This document shows positions 53,085 through 62,732 of a stretch of DNA of 64,000 nt, piece after piece. The notes below the pieces were generated by a model, which was not told where the DNA came from, searched no databases, and was given only the letters and a program-made list of their open reading frames with translations. The stretch comes from Bacteriovoracaceae bacterium (GTDB lineage Bacteria > Bdellovibrionota > Bacteriovoracia > Bacteriovoracales > Bacteriovoracaceae), in assembly GCA_947377285.1 (NCBI GenBank), contig CANCFT010000002.1:124001-188000 (forward strand), read 5' to 3'. A program made the position numbers and the translations under genes. The first letter of the stretch is position 1, and each line of letters opens with the position of its first letter.

Positions 53085-53474
53085 TTATTCGCAAACTGGA
53101 AGAGTGTAGTTTTCATGTTTTACTACTCTGATTCCGTTTTTACCTTCGTAACCATATCCAATATTGAATACTAATGGGATTGTTACTTCAACAGTTTGCA
53201 TTCTATTATGAACACCTGGAATTTCAGTTGTGAAGTGTCTTGGAGTGCTAAGGATTTTTGTTACTTCTTTTGCACAGTATCCGTTTCTTGTATGAGCGCG
53301 TTCTGCACACACTGTAACTTCATTGAGTGTTTGAACATTTTCGCCATTAACACAGATATCTTCTACTGAAACGAATGTGCTTCCGAATTGTACTTTAGGA
53401 AAATCTCCAACAAGACCAGCGTTAGCAACAGAAGCAAATGAAATTAAGCTCAAAGAAATTAGTAATGCTTTCAT
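53085..53474 (-). CDS. Small exported Cys-containing protein
   Basis: ATG 53474 (AGGAG upstream) gives 129 residues: signal peptide (KALLISLSLISFASVANA) and a mature beta-rich part with four Cys (DICVN, TVCAE, GYCAK, PVCE) that may form two disulfides. An intrinsic terminator follows. Upstream, a 195-base gap has a six-base inverted repeat at 53495-53510 near the ribosome-binding site and a seven-base one at 53610-53629. Function unknown. Confidence 0.65.
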   Translation of the reverse strand: MKALLISLSLISFASVANAGLVGDFPKVQFGSTFVSVEDICVNGENVQTLNEVTVCAERAHTRNGYCAKEVTKILSTPRHFTTEIPGVHNRMQTVEVTIPLVFNIGYGYEGKNGIRVVKHENYTLPVCE

Positions 53475-53669
53475 GGGTATCACTCCTAAGAATAATGTAA
53501 TTATTTACATGCTCGAAAAAGCTAAAAGATTATTGATTAACTGAAAAGATGAAAAAGATTGGTTCTCTTTGAAACTTGGACAAAATAGTAAATGACCACA
53601 CTTTATAAAGGATATTAATCTAAATATCCCATAATTTTACCTTAAGTTATTAATTTAACATTTCAACTT

Positions 53670-55352
53670 TTATAAAGTTGATTGAGTTAGATCAGGCTTT
53701 TCTAAAAATAATGTTTGAGTTGGATAAGCAAACTTAACTCCAATCTCCTCAGCAATTTTAACTAACTCATATATAAATTTATGCCGTTCTGCCAATTCAA
53801 TTAAAGTTGTTTCGGTAATAAAAAAAACAACTAACATGATATCAAGAGAACTCGTATTCATTTCATAGAGAGTTACGATGGCATTTTCTTTTTGAATCAT
53901 GGGATTGAGTTGAATGAGGTATCTAATCCGTTCACAAAACTCTTCAATTTTAATTAATGGTGTCGAATACTCAATTTGTAAAAATGTTTTATAGCGACGA
54001 ACTTTTCTCATGCCGTAATTATCAATGGCCATATTGGCCAATACACTATTGGGCAATGTCACCAAAGAATTATAGGGAGTTCTAAGCCTTGTGCTTCTAA
54101 ATCCAACTTCTTCAACTGTTCCTTCAATATTTTTTTCTAGACAAACATAGTCTCCAATCTGAAAGGGTCGATCTATAATGACTGTTACTGAACCAAACAA
54201 ATTGGAAATAGTGTCTTTAGCGGCTAAAGCGACGGCCACCCCACCGATACCAAGACCTGCTAAAATACTAGCAACATCGAAAGTTAAACTCCTAGCGACT
54301 AACAAAGCTCCAAATGCCACAACAAAAACTTTAGTTGTTTTTTTAAGCATTGGAACTAAAACATCATCAAACTTATTGGCCGTCGTCATCGCCATTTTTT
54401 CAAAATGTAAACTCATATAATCTACAATCTTGAGAGCTGATCCAACAGAAAAAACAGCCGTTGTTATATAGGAAATGCGAATAAAGATTGCAAGTAAATC
54501 AACATCAAATTCTAAGAAACGAATCCCCATAATACATGTTAATGAAAAGGCTAAACAACCAAATGGAAGTGTAGATTGAAACTGTTTTGAGATTTCAAAG
54601 TCGAGAGATTTTTGATTTACTTTATATCGTAAATAATGAGTTGCTAAAAATCTTACAGTCGAAAAAACAAAAAATGAAATAAATCCTAAAATAATTAAAC
54701 CAAGCCATTGGCCTTTTTTTAAAATTAAAAATTCTTCAGCAGTCCATGAAGGCATATGTTCTTTAAAACGTGTCGTCCAATTACGGTACTCAGTTACACC
54801 AGGAACAACTTTTAAAGATGAAACTGACGTATAAAAATTATCAATACTCGCCACTGTCTCTGGCGAAAAGCGCCACGCTCCATCACTTGATTTAACTATC
54901 GCAATTTCAACTTCAAAAACATTTTCTCCAATGCTTACTGTTTGCTTTCGGAAAAACCATTTTGCCCCTTTTTCATCATTAGGGATCTGACTTAAGTTAA
55001 TTTTGGCAATTCGATCTAATGTATTAATGAGGCGCTCTGCTGAAATTTTTCCTACTATTGCTTTAACATTCGGATCAATGCCAGAGAGGTCGAGAGTTGC
55101 AATGGCTTCGCTAAATCCACCGCGACCACCACTCTTAACTTTATCCATTGCAAAAAGGAAAGTCCGCATTGTTTCTTGTGGTGAAATTAATTTTTCTTTA
55201 AGTTCGGGGCTTATTTCATCAGTTTTTTTTCTAATTTCTAAATTTTTACTGATTGAAAGTCCTGAATTTTGAGAAGGATTTACCAGTAGATTTGATTGAG
55301 CAAATGAGGGCTTGCAGATCATTAAGAAAAACAATGCAATTGATTGAATCAT
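53670..55352 (-). CDS. MscS-family mechanosensitive channel, large N-terminal extension
   Basis: A 560-residue channel: signal peptide (SIALFFLMICKPSFA), a periplasmic domain of about 190 residues, several helices from about 215, and the MscS core VASILAGLGIGGVAVALAAKDTISNLFGSVTVIIDRPFQIGD with the pore-lining glycine/alanine-rich TM3, followed by the beta and C-terminal domains (VEEVGFRSTRLRTPYNSLVTLPN). It opens on membrane tension to release solutes in hypo-osmotic shock. The long N-terminal extension is as in MscK/YnaI-like members. Confidence 0.93.
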   Translation of the reverse strand: MIQSIALFFLMICKPSFAQSNLLVNPSQNSGLSISKNLEIRKKTDEISPELKEKLISPQETMRTFLFAMDKVKSGGRGGFSEAIATLDLSGIDPNVKAIVGKISAERLINTLDRIAKINLSQIPNDEKGAKWFFRKQTVSIGENVFEVEIAIVKSSDGAWRFSPETVASIDNFYTSVSSLKVVPGVTEYRNWTTRFKEHMPSWTAEEFLILKKGQWLGLIILGFISFFVFSTVRFLATHYLRYKVNQKSLDFEISKQFQSTLPFGCLAFSLTCIMGIRFLEFDVDLLAIFIRISYITTAVFSVGSALKIVDYMSLHFEKMAMTTANKFDDVLVPMLKKTTKVFVVAFGALLVARSLTFDVASILAGLGIGGVAVALAAKDTISNLFGSVTVIIDRPFQIGDYVCLEKNIEGTVEEVGFRSTRLRTPYNSLVTLPNSVLANMAIDNYGMRKVRRYKTFLQIEYSTPLIKIEEFCERIRYLIQLNPMIQKENAIVTLYEMNTSSLDIMLVVFFITETTLIELAERHKFIYELVKIAEEIGVKFAYPTQTLFLEKPDLTQSTL

Positions 55353-55477
55353 TATTTACACCTAAAAATATTTCGTTAGATTAAAAATTTACCTTTATTC
55401 CCAAACTGGGTCAATTGAATGCTTTTTTTCTTATTGAGTCTAGGTTAGGATTTAATAAACTTTTTTTAGGAAATTTT

Positions 55478-56170
55478 ATGTTTTTCACTCAACTCATTGA
55501 CCAAGAAACTTCAACTTATACTTATTTATTGGCCGATGAACAAAGTCTTGAAGCAGTCATCATAGACTCAGTCTACGAAAATGCTGACCGAGATTCATTG
55601 CTAATTCACGAAATGGGTCTTAAATTAAAATATATAATTGATACGCATTTACATGCTGACCATATTACAGGATCTGGTGAATTGAGAAAACGGACAGGGG
55701 CCAAGACGGCCATAAGTCAGCTTGCCAATGTCCCATGTGTTGATTGGCCACTTAAAAATGGTGATGAAATAAAGTTTGGACACTTTTCACTGAAGGCCAT
55801 CGAAACTCCAGGACATACCAATAGCTGTATGAGTTTTTATACTGAAGGAATGATTTTTACTGGAGATGTTTTACTGATCAACGGTTGTGGACGAACCGAT
55901 TTTCAACAGGGTGATTCTCAAAAAATGTATGAAAGCATTACTCAAAAGATCTTTACTCTACCAATAGATACAAAAGTTTATCCAGGACATGACTATAAAG
56001 GCTTAACATATTCAACAGTTGCTAGAGAGAAAAAATATAATCCGCGTATTGGTGATGGTAAAAGCTTAAATGAATTTCAAAAAATTATGTCTGAGTTAAA
56101 GCTCACTCCACCTAAAAAAATTGACACTGCTGTTCCGGCGAATAAAAACTGTGGAAATCAGTTACTTTAA
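55478..56170 (+). CDS. ETHE1-like persulfide dioxygenase (MBL fold)
   Basis: ATG 55478 (AGGAA upstream; the longer frame from 55415 lacks support) gives 230 residues of a metallo-beta-lactamase fold. Metal-binding THLHADHITGS, PGHTNSCMSFY, TGDVLLINGCGRTDFQQGD and YPGHDYKG are diagnostic of ETHE1/persulfide dioxygenases: they oxidise glutathione persulfide to sulfite, with iron. A weak sigma-54-like site lies upstream. Its stop overlaps the convergent YkgJ gene by nine bases. Confidence 0.9.
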   Translation: MFFTQLIDQETSTYTYLLADEQSLEAVIIDSVYENADRDSLLIHEMGLKLKYIIDTHLHADHITGSGELRKRTGAKTAISQLANVPCVDWPLKNGDEIKFGHFSLKAIETPGHTNSCMSFYTEGMIFTGDVLLINGCGRTDFQQGDSQKMYESITQKIFTLPIDTKVYPGHDYKGLTYSTVAREKKYNPRIGDGKSLNEFQKIMSELKLTPPKKIDTAVPANKNCGNQLL

Positions 56171-56662
56171 TAATTCTATTTTAAATTTTTTTAACCTAAT
56201 TCGTTCATCTAACTGAGTCGTTTTTGCAGCAAGAGATAACATTGTATTGAGCCTTTCAAGATTTAGCCAATCCTCTTTGGGAGGGTCACCTTGTTCAAAA
56301 TTCAAAGGGCAATAATCAAGTACATTTTCGCTGGCTAAAAATAAAGGAGCACCTTGAGTTCGACAAATGACTGGCCTTGCTTCATAGATTGAACATTGGT
56401 TATTATAGAGAAATGTACAGGCCCCCTGCTCATTTTTAGTTAACCATAAAGTCTTTAACTCTAATTGTTTTTCAACTGACTGAACTTTAAACCAATCAGA
56501 AATACGTTCACTCTCTACTTTAAATATAGAAATATCTGTAAAGCAGCATTTCGAACAACCTACTTTACACTTCATGTCAGCTGAATATTTCGATGAAATT
56601 TTATCAAAAAAGCCCGATGCATTTTCTTGTAATGTCACTATTGGTTTATTAGACCCGCTCAT
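56162..56662 (-). CDS. YkgJ-family cysteine cluster protein
   Basis: A 166-residue protein with the YkgJ (CxxxCxxCC-like) signature: KCKVGCSKCCF near residue 34, then CTFLYNNQCSIYEARPVICRTQG and a last Cys in YCPLNF. Such clusters bind zinc or a Fe-S cluster. Function is unknown for the family. It overlaps the convergent dioxygenase gene by nine bases. Confidence 0.88.
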   Translation of the reverse strand: MSGSNKPIVTLQENASGFFDKISSKYSADMKCKVGCSKCCFTDISIFKVESERISDWFKVQSVEKQLELKTLWLTKNEQGACTFLYNNQCSIYEARPVICRTQGAPLFLASENVLDYCPLNFEQGDPPKEDWLNLERLNTMLSLAAKTTQLDERIRLKKFKIELLK

Positions 56663-56817
56663 AACTCAACTCATTCCTTAAATAGACTCCTAAACGGTCT
56701 AAATCTTACAATTTAACTTATTAAACACCCCAAGACCTTAGTTGACAATCACCTCTACCCTTATTTGATTTTTAATGCTAAGAATGACTGATTAAAATTC
56801 TATAAAGTGAGGGTAAA

Positions 56818-57822
56818 ATGAAACTTCGAAGTATCATCTTTTCAATGATCATGGTTATGTCAACTCTTTCGATTGCTGCTGATAAACCATTGCGAGTTGG
56901 TATGGTAACTGATGTTGGTGGAGTTAACGATCAATCATTTAATCAATCAGCATGGGAAGGATTACAAAAAACTAAAAAAGACTTAGGAATTAAAGTAAGT
57001 TACCAAGAATCAAAACAAGACGCTGATTACCAAGCAAACTTAGAAACTTTATATGATGCTGGCAACGATCTTATCTGGGGAATTGGCTTTAAAATGGCCG
57101 ATGCAGTGTTGAAGGCTGCAAAACAAAATCCAAAACAAAAATATGCCATTATCGATTATTCTTTTGGTGATAAAACTCCTCCCAATGTTGTAGGAGTGAT
57201 GTTTAAAGCAGAAGAAGGTGCATTCTTGGCAGGTTTTATTGCTGCTAAAATGTCAAAAACAAATACGATTGGATTTATTGGAGGAATGTCAGTTCCTATC
57301 ATTCACTCATTTCAATATGGATTCAAGGCCGGAGCTAAACAGGCCAATAAAAACATCAATGTATTAGAACAATATTCTGAATCATTTACTGATGCGGCCA
57401 AAGGTAAAGCTATTGCCAATCAAATGTTTTCTAAGAATGCTGATGTTGTCTTTCATGCAGCTGGTGCAGTTGGTGACGGTGTCATTGAAGCTGCTAAAGA
57501 AAAAAATAAAATGGCCGTTGGAGTTGACCGAGACCAAAACTATCTCGCTCCAAAAAATGTAATAACTTCAAGTATGAAAAGAGTTGATAATGCCATTTTT
57601 CAAATTGTTTCTGACTTTAAGAAAGGAAATTTCAAAGGTGGGACTACTCAAAACTTTGGATTAAAAGATGGAGCTGTCGATGTAGCCCCAACAACAGAAA
57701 AAATGATTCCGGCCGCTCTTTTAAAAGAAGTTAATGGTTTAAAGAAGAAAATAGCTGATGGTAAAATTACTGTTCCTTCAACTGAAAAAGATTTTGCAGT
57801 TTTTGTTAAAACATTAAAATAA
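56818..57822 (+). CDS. BMP/PnrA-family nucleoside-binding protein of an ABC importer
   Basis: A 334-residue periplasmic binding protein with signal peptide (FSMIMVMSTLSIAA, cut near residue 21, no lipobox). PLRVGMVTDVGGVNDQSFNQSAWEG, GFIGGMSVPIIHSF, VVFHAAGAVGDGVIEAA and GVDRDQNYL are typical of the BMP/PnrA family, which binds purine nucleosides. First gene of an importer operon; its stop and the ATPase start overlap (TAATG). A TTGACA at 56742-56747 upstream may be a -35 box but no good -10 is seen. Confidence 0.92.
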   Translation: MKLRSIIFSMIMVMSTLSIAADKPLRVGMVTDVGGVNDQSFNQSAWEGLQKTKKDLGIKVSYQESKQDADYQANLETLYDAGNDLIWGIGFKMADAVLKAAKQNPKQKYAIIDYSFGDKTPPNVVGVMFKAEEGAFLAGFIAAKMSKTNTIGFIGGMSVPIIHSFQYGFKAGAKQANKNINVLEQYSESFTDAAKGKAIANQMFSKNADVVFHAAGAVGDGVIEAAKEKNKMAVGVDRDQNYLAPKNVITSSMKRVDNAIFQIVSDFKKGNFKGGTTQNFGLKDGAVDVAPTTEKMIPAALLKEVNGLKKKIADGKITVPSTEKDFAVFVKTLK

Positions 57823-59348
57823 TGTTTGCTCTCGAACTTAAAAACATTTCCAAATCATTTGGTTTATTTAAAGCTAACGATGAAATATGCCTCTCTGTTA
57901 AACACGGAGAGGTTCATGCAATCCTTGGCGAAAATGGTGCTGGTAAGTCCACCTTGATGAAAATCATATTTGGGATTTATCAACCAGATCTCGGCGGAGA
58001 AATTTTTTACAATGGTAAAAAAATAATTATCCCCAATCCTCGTTTTGCTATCAAAAAGGGAATTGGAATGGTTCATCAACATTTCATGTTAGTGAGACCA
58101 TTTAGTATTTTACTAAATATTATTTTAGGAGTTGAACCAAGAACAAGTCTGGGCACAATTGACTATTCTCGGGCCCGTTCTGAAGTCATGGCACTTTCAG
58201 AAAAATATAATTTCAATATAGATCCAGAAAAAATTATTGAACAAATCAGCGTTGGCATGCAACAAAGAGTAGAAATCCTTAAAACTCTTTATCGAAATGC
58301 AGACCTCATTATCCTTGATGAACCTACAGCTTCACTCACACCTCAAGAAATTTTAGACTTTTATCGAATTGTCAGAAATTTAAAAGAGGTTGGAAAAACA
58401 ATCATTATTATCACTCACAAGCTTCATGAAATAAAAGAAATTGCAGATCGTTGCACGGTCATTCGAAAAGGTCGAACGATTGAAACAGTCGATGTAGCCA
58501 CTACATCTGAAGAAGATCTCGCTTCAAAAATGGTTGGAAGAAGTGTCAATTTGCATGTTAAAAAATCACCGTCAAATCCCGGGGAAATCATCTTTGCAGT
58601 AGATTCTTTGAATGCTTTAAACGACAAACATTTTCCTGCTCTTAAAAATTTATCGCTTCAACTGAGACGTGGCGAAATTTTAGGAATTGCAGGAATCGAT
58701 GGCAATGGCCAAAGTGAATTGGTTGAGGCCCTTACTGGATTGAGAAAAATTCAATCTGGATCTGTTAAAATAAATAGGCTCGAAATTTCAAAACTTACTC
58801 CTCGTCAAATTTATGAAAGTAAACTTGCAATGATTCCAGAAGACCGACAAAGAAGAGGTCTTGTCATGGATTTTAAAGTTAAGGAAAATTTAGTCTTACA
58901 AAGAATTGAAAAAAATCCTTTTTCCAAATATGGTTTTATTCTGACGAGAGAACTCGATAAATTTGCTGAAACAATGATGGAACGCTTTGATATTAGACCG
59001 CGGAATCGAGAATTAAATGCTAGAAATCTTTCTGGTGGCAATCAACAAAAAATCATTTTAGCGAGAGAAATTTCTAATAATCCCGACGTGCTTATTGCTT
59101 TTCAACCGACAAGGGGATTAGACGTAGGTGCCATAGAATATGTTCATCATGAATTAATTAAACTTCGTGATCTTGGAAAGGCCATCCTGCTTTTATCTTT
59201 TGAACTCGATGAGGTTATTAACTTAAGTGACCGAATTGATGTCATTGTTGATGGTGCTATCTCTTCACAAATTTCTAATGAAACAATAAAGACTCACCCA
59301 AATATTAAAGAACACATCGGTCTATTTATGGCCGGCGGAAAGGTCTAA
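57822..59348 (+). CDS. Nucleoside ABC importer ATP-binding protein, two tandem domains
   Basis: A 508-residue fused ATPase (NupO/YufO- or RbsA-like). First domain: Walker A GENGAGKS (36-43), signature ISVGMQQRVE, LIILDEPTASLTP. Second: GIDGNGQSELVEAL in place of Walker A, signature LSGGNQQKIIL, and FQPTRGLDVGAIE, as usual for the weaker second site. It drives the transport through the two permeases encoded next. Confidence 0.93.
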   Translation: MFALELKNISKSFGLFKANDEICLSVKHGEVHAILGENGAGKSTLMKIIFGIYQPDLGGEIFYNGKKIIIPNPRFAIKKGIGMVHQHFMLVRPFSILLNIILGVEPRTSLGTIDYSRARSEVMALSEKYNFNIDPEKIIEQISVGMQQRVEILKTLYRNADLIILDEPTASLTPQEILDFYRIVRNLKEVGKTIIIITHKLHEIKEIADRCTVIRKGRTIETVDVATTSEEDLASKMVGRSVNLHVKKSPSNPGEIIFAVDSLNALNDKHFPALKNLSLQLRRGEILGIAGIDGNGQSELVEALTGLRKIQSGSVKINRLEISKLTPRQIYESKLAMIPEDRQRRGLVMDFKVKENLVLQRIEKNPFSKYGFILTRELDKFAETMMERFDIRPRNRELNARNLSGGNQQKIILAREISNNPDVLIAFQPTRGLDVGAIEYVHHELIKLRDLGKAILLLSFELDEVINLSDRIDVIVDGAISSQISNETIKTHPNIKEHIGLFMAGGKV

Positions 59349-59357
59349 GGAAATTCT

Positions 59358-60449
59358 ATGAAAAAATTTCTTTTTAGTATTCTTTGTGTTCTCACCGGAC
59401 TTTTAGTCGGTGCAATCATTCTTAAACTCTCTGGGATTTCTCCGCTTGAAGCTTATAAAATTATGTGGATGGGGGCTTTTTCTAAGCCAAGTTATTGGGC
59501 CTATATTATAATTCGCTCTACTCCGCTCATTCTCACCGGACTTTCAGTTGCCTTTGCTTTTCAAACGGGACTTTTTAATATTGGAACTGAAGGACAATTT
59601 ATTATTGGCTCATTAAGTGCCGCTTATTTTGGATATATTCTACACTTTAATCCATGGATCCAAATACCTTTAGTCTTAGGCTTATCAATTTTTTTCTCAA
59701 GCCTTTATGGTGGACTTGCTGGCTTTATGAAGGCCCGTTTTGGTGTCCATGAAGTTATTTCTACCATTATGCTTAATTGGATCGCTCTTTATTTTTCAAA
59801 TTATATCGTAATGATTGAAGGATTTCATAAACCAAATACTGAAACTTCTGAATATATCAATCCATCAACTTCAATAACATTTTTAGAAAATTGGAAAGGA
59901 AGTGATTCAGGGATAAGCTGGTTGAGTCAGCATCCAACCCTCAATGAATTTATGAAACCATCGGTAAACGCTGGAATATTACTTGCCCTCATTTCAGTAT
60001 TACTCATTTGGATCTTGCTTAAAAAAACAACTTTTGGATTTAAACTAAAAGCAGTCGGATTAAGTCCTGAAGCCGCTCGTTACGCAGGAATAAACGTAAA
60101 TAAAAAAATGAGCCAGTCAATGATGATTGCTGGCGGACTCTCTGGATTAGCGGGTGCTACTCAAGTTATGGGTGTCTCTAAGAATATAGCCATTCTTGCA
60201 ACCCATGAGGGTTATGGATTTGATGGAATTGCTGTTTCTTTAATAGGATCAAATGTTCCAATGGGTTCAATGATTGCTGGATTTTTCTTAGGCACTTTAA
60301 AATATGCAGGACAAAAAATTCAATCGGCTTTAGAAGCTCCTTCTGAAGTTATAGGAATAATGATTGGTGCTATAATTTTTTTTATTGCCGTTCCACTTTT
60401 ATTTGAGCGACCAATTAATCAATTGATGAAAATATTGGAGAAAAAATAA
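59358..60449 (+). CDS. Nucleoside ABC importer permease 1
   Basis: A 363-residue polytopic protein of the BPD_transp_2 family (NupP/YufP-like). Signatures FNIGTEGQFIIGSL, and VGLSPEAARYAGINVNKKM (coupling-helix region), with about nine helices. It is ten bases after the ATPase and overlaps the second permease by one base (TAATG). Confidence 0.93.
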   Translation: MKKFLFSILCVLTGLLVGAIILKLSGISPLEAYKIMWMGAFSKPSYWAYIIIRSTPLILTGLSVAFAFQTGLFNIGTEGQFIIGSLSAAYFGYILHFNPWIQIPLVLGLSIFFSSLYGGLAGFMKARFGVHEVISTIMLNWIALYFSNYIVMIEGFHKPNTETSEYINPSTSITFLENWKGSDSGISWLSQHPTLNEFMKPSVNAGILLALISVLLIWILLKKTTFGFKLKAVGLSPEAARYAGINVNKKMSQSMMIAGGLSGLAGATQVMGVSKNIAILATHEGYGFDGIAVSLIGSNVPMGSMIAGFFLGTLKYAGQKIQSALEAPSEVIGIMIGAIIFFIAVPLLFERPINQLMKILEKK

Positions 60450-61318
60450 TGAAAGAATTACTTTTTCTCATCAGTACGACTTTAATGTATTCCACTCCGC
60501 TAATCTTCACGGCCCTTGGAGGGGTTCTCTCTGAAAAATCCGGAATCATTAATATTGGTCTTGAAGGTATGATGACACTTGGAGCGTTCAGCGCTTCTTT
60601 AGTGGCACTCAAAACAGGAAATCCATGGTTGGGATTATTGGCCGGAGGCCTTGGAGGATTATTTCTTTCGATCATTCACGCGATAGCCTCTATTAAATAT
60701 AAAGGTAATCAAGTTGTCTCTGGAATGGCGATGAATTTTTTAGGAAGTGGACTTGCCATTTTTCTTTCACGTTTATTTTTCGACGGGACGAGTATGACGC
60801 CTCCACTTGATTTGGATAAAAAAATTCCTGTTTATTTAGGTCAATACGCCACCGTCTATTTGGCTATTTTATTAACTGGATTTATTTGGTTTATTTTTTC
60901 AAAGACGGTTCTAGGTTTGCGCTTAATAAGTGTTGGTGAACATCCCAAATCAGCAGATGCCGCTGGATTAAATGTAAGTTTATATAAAACTATAGGAGTC
61001 TTGAGTTCAGGATTTTTAGCAGGAATTGGTGGAGCAAGTTTATCAATTGCAATTGTTTCAAATTTTAGACCAACTCTGATTTCAGGCCAAGGATTTATTG
61101 CTATCGCTGCACTTATCTTTGGAAAATGGAGACCAGTTCAGACGGCCTTTGCATGTCTCTTTTTTGGATTCTCACAAGCTTTAGTTATATTTATAGGCGG
61201 AAAAGAAGAGATACATATTTCTTCTCAACTACTATCTATTCTTCCTTATGCGTTAACGCTGATATTATTAGTCGGATTTATGGGAAAAACCACTTCCCCA
61301 TCTGCACTGGGCGAATAA
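60449..61318 (+). CDS. Nucleoside ABC importer permease 2
   Basis: A 289-residue BPD_transp_2 family protein (NupQ/YufQ-like): INIGLEGMMTLGAFSA, and VGEHPKSADAAGLNVSLYK. It forms a heterodimer with the preceding permease. The last gene of the operon; the receiver gene starts 26 bases after its stop. The in-frame ORF before that start overlaps this permease and is not used. Confidence 0.93.
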   Translation: MKELLFLISTTLMYSTPLIFTALGGVLSEKSGIINIGLEGMMTLGAFSASLVALKTGNPWLGLLAGGLGGLFLSIIHAIASIKYKGNQVVSGMAMNFLGSGLAIFLSRLFFDGTSMTPPLDLDKKIPVYLGQYATVYLAILLTGFIWFIFSKTVLGLRLISVGEHPKSADAAGLNVSLYKTIGVLSSGFLAGIGGASLSIAIVSNFRPTLISGQGFIAIAALIFGKWRPVQTAFACLFFGFSQALVIFIGGKEEIHISSQLLSILPYALTLILLVGFMGKTTSPSALGE

Positions 61319-61344
61319 AAAATAGTCGTGTACTATTAAGATCT

Positions 61345-62727
61345 ATGGATCAATTAATAAAGCCTGAAGCTAATATTCTAAAAATTCTCATTGTTGAAGA
61401 TAATGATGCTTTGTTGGAAATATTAAGCATGCTCATCAATCATCATTTTGAAACCCTTGTAGAAACGATCCACTCACCTACGGCTAAATTAGCAAATACA
61501 ATTCTAGCAACTCATAAAATTGATTATTGTTTTTGTGACCATCAACTAATTGACGATCTGGGAAGTGATGTTCTAAATTTTATAATTCTCAATAAATTGA
61601 AAACCAAATTTATCCTTTGTTCTTCTTTTACTCCAGAAATGTTCCCACTTAATTACCCGAAAGATAAAATCTTTTTTAATATTCAAAAACCGGATATTTC
61701 AGAGGGATTAGAGCAATTATTTTTAAAAATCAACCAAGCCAATTCTTCTAATAAAGAAAAATCTCAACATAATGACTATGTCCCGCTTTCACTAAACCTT
61801 TTAATTTCACTTGGCAAAATGCCTTCAGATGTCTATCTACTCAAAGACAACACTGTCTTTGAAAAGATTTATTCTAAAGGTGAAAATATAGATCCAAAAG
61901 CCTGGGATAAGTTTGAGACCATTTATCTCAATAAACTTTTTGCAAAAAGACATGACCATAATGATGAAATGATTAATGAATTAGATAAAGCTATAAATCA
62001 AATCCTCGCAAACGAAAATATTCCTATCGATAGAAAAATTTTGGCAACTCACTCACAATTAAAAGAATTAGTTGAAATGATCGGAATAACTCCAACTATG
62101 GCCGAAATGACAAAGGCCATAATAAGCGAAGTTTTGGCAAAAATAATAACGGAACCAATTATATTGAAATTTTTGTCAAATTGTCAGTTTAATGAAAATT
62201 ATGAACTTCGATTATATACTCTTCACTCAATCCTAATTAGTATCATCGCCAAAAAAACTGAACTTGATTCTCATCAAAATATTTATAGATTGGTCTATGC
62301 GGCCTTTGTTCAAGATATATCTATGATTGAACCTAGATTTCAAAAGATTATTGACCACAAAGATTTTTTAGAGAAAAAAAATGAATTTTCGGCCGATGAA
62401 CAATCTCTCTATTTAAATCATCCAACTCAATCACAACTTATTCTTAATCAATTAGAAGATCCCTTATACGGTGTAGATCGAATTATTAAAGAGCAACATG
62501 AAATGCCGAATAAATTAGGGTTTCCGAATCAAATAAATGAAATAGAGATTTCACCAATGGGTGCTCTTTTTAACTTAACTGGCATTTGGTCTAGATTTAT
62601 TTTAAAAAACGAAAAATCATTTCATCCACAAGATTTTTTAGACTATATGGAGTCAAATAATTTTCATCACGGTCGCTTCATGGACGCTTACAATGGAATC
62701 AAGTCGATTCTACTCACTCAAGTTTAA
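61345..62727 (+). CDS. Response regulator with degenerate HD-GYP-like output domain
   Basis: ATG 61345 gives 460 residues. Residues 11-130 are a receiver (EDN, phosphoacceptor D65 in FCDHQLIDDLG; the C-terminal Lys in IQKPD). The rest is mainly helical and ends in a region laid out like an HD-GYP phosphodiesterase: AAFVQDISM where LHDIGK is expected, YLNHPTQSQLIL and EQHEMPNKLGFP. The HD pair reads QD and the GYP motif reads GFP, so cyclic-di-GMP hydrolysis is doubtful; a binding role is likelier. Confidence 0.7.
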   Translation: MDQLIKPEANILKILIVEDNDALLEILSMLINHHFETLVETIHSPTAKLANTILATHKIDYCFCDHQLIDDLGSDVLNFIILNKLKTKFILCSSFTPEMFPLNYPKDKIFFNIQKPDISEGLEQLFLKINQANSSNKEKSQHNDYVPLSLNLLISLGKMPSDVYLLKDNTVFEKIYSKGENIDPKAWDKFETIYLNKLFAKRHDHNDEMINELDKAINQILANENIPIDRKILATHSQLKELVEMIGITPTMAEMTKAIISEVLAKIITEPIILKFLSNCQFNENYELRLYTLHSILISIIAKKTELDSHQNIYRLVYAAFVQDISMIEPRFQKIIDHKDFLEKKNEFSADEQSLYLNHPTQSQLILNQLEDPLYGVDRIIKEQHEMPNKLGFPNQINEIEISPMGALFNLTGIWSRFILKNEKSFHPQDFLDYMESNNFHHGRFMDAYNGIKSILLTQV

Positions 62728-62732
62728 AAAAA

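Noticed and set aside
61126..61344. Extended N-terminus of the receiver frame
   Set aside because: It overlaps the permease gene out of frame; the ATG at 61345 gives a normal receiver N-terminus.
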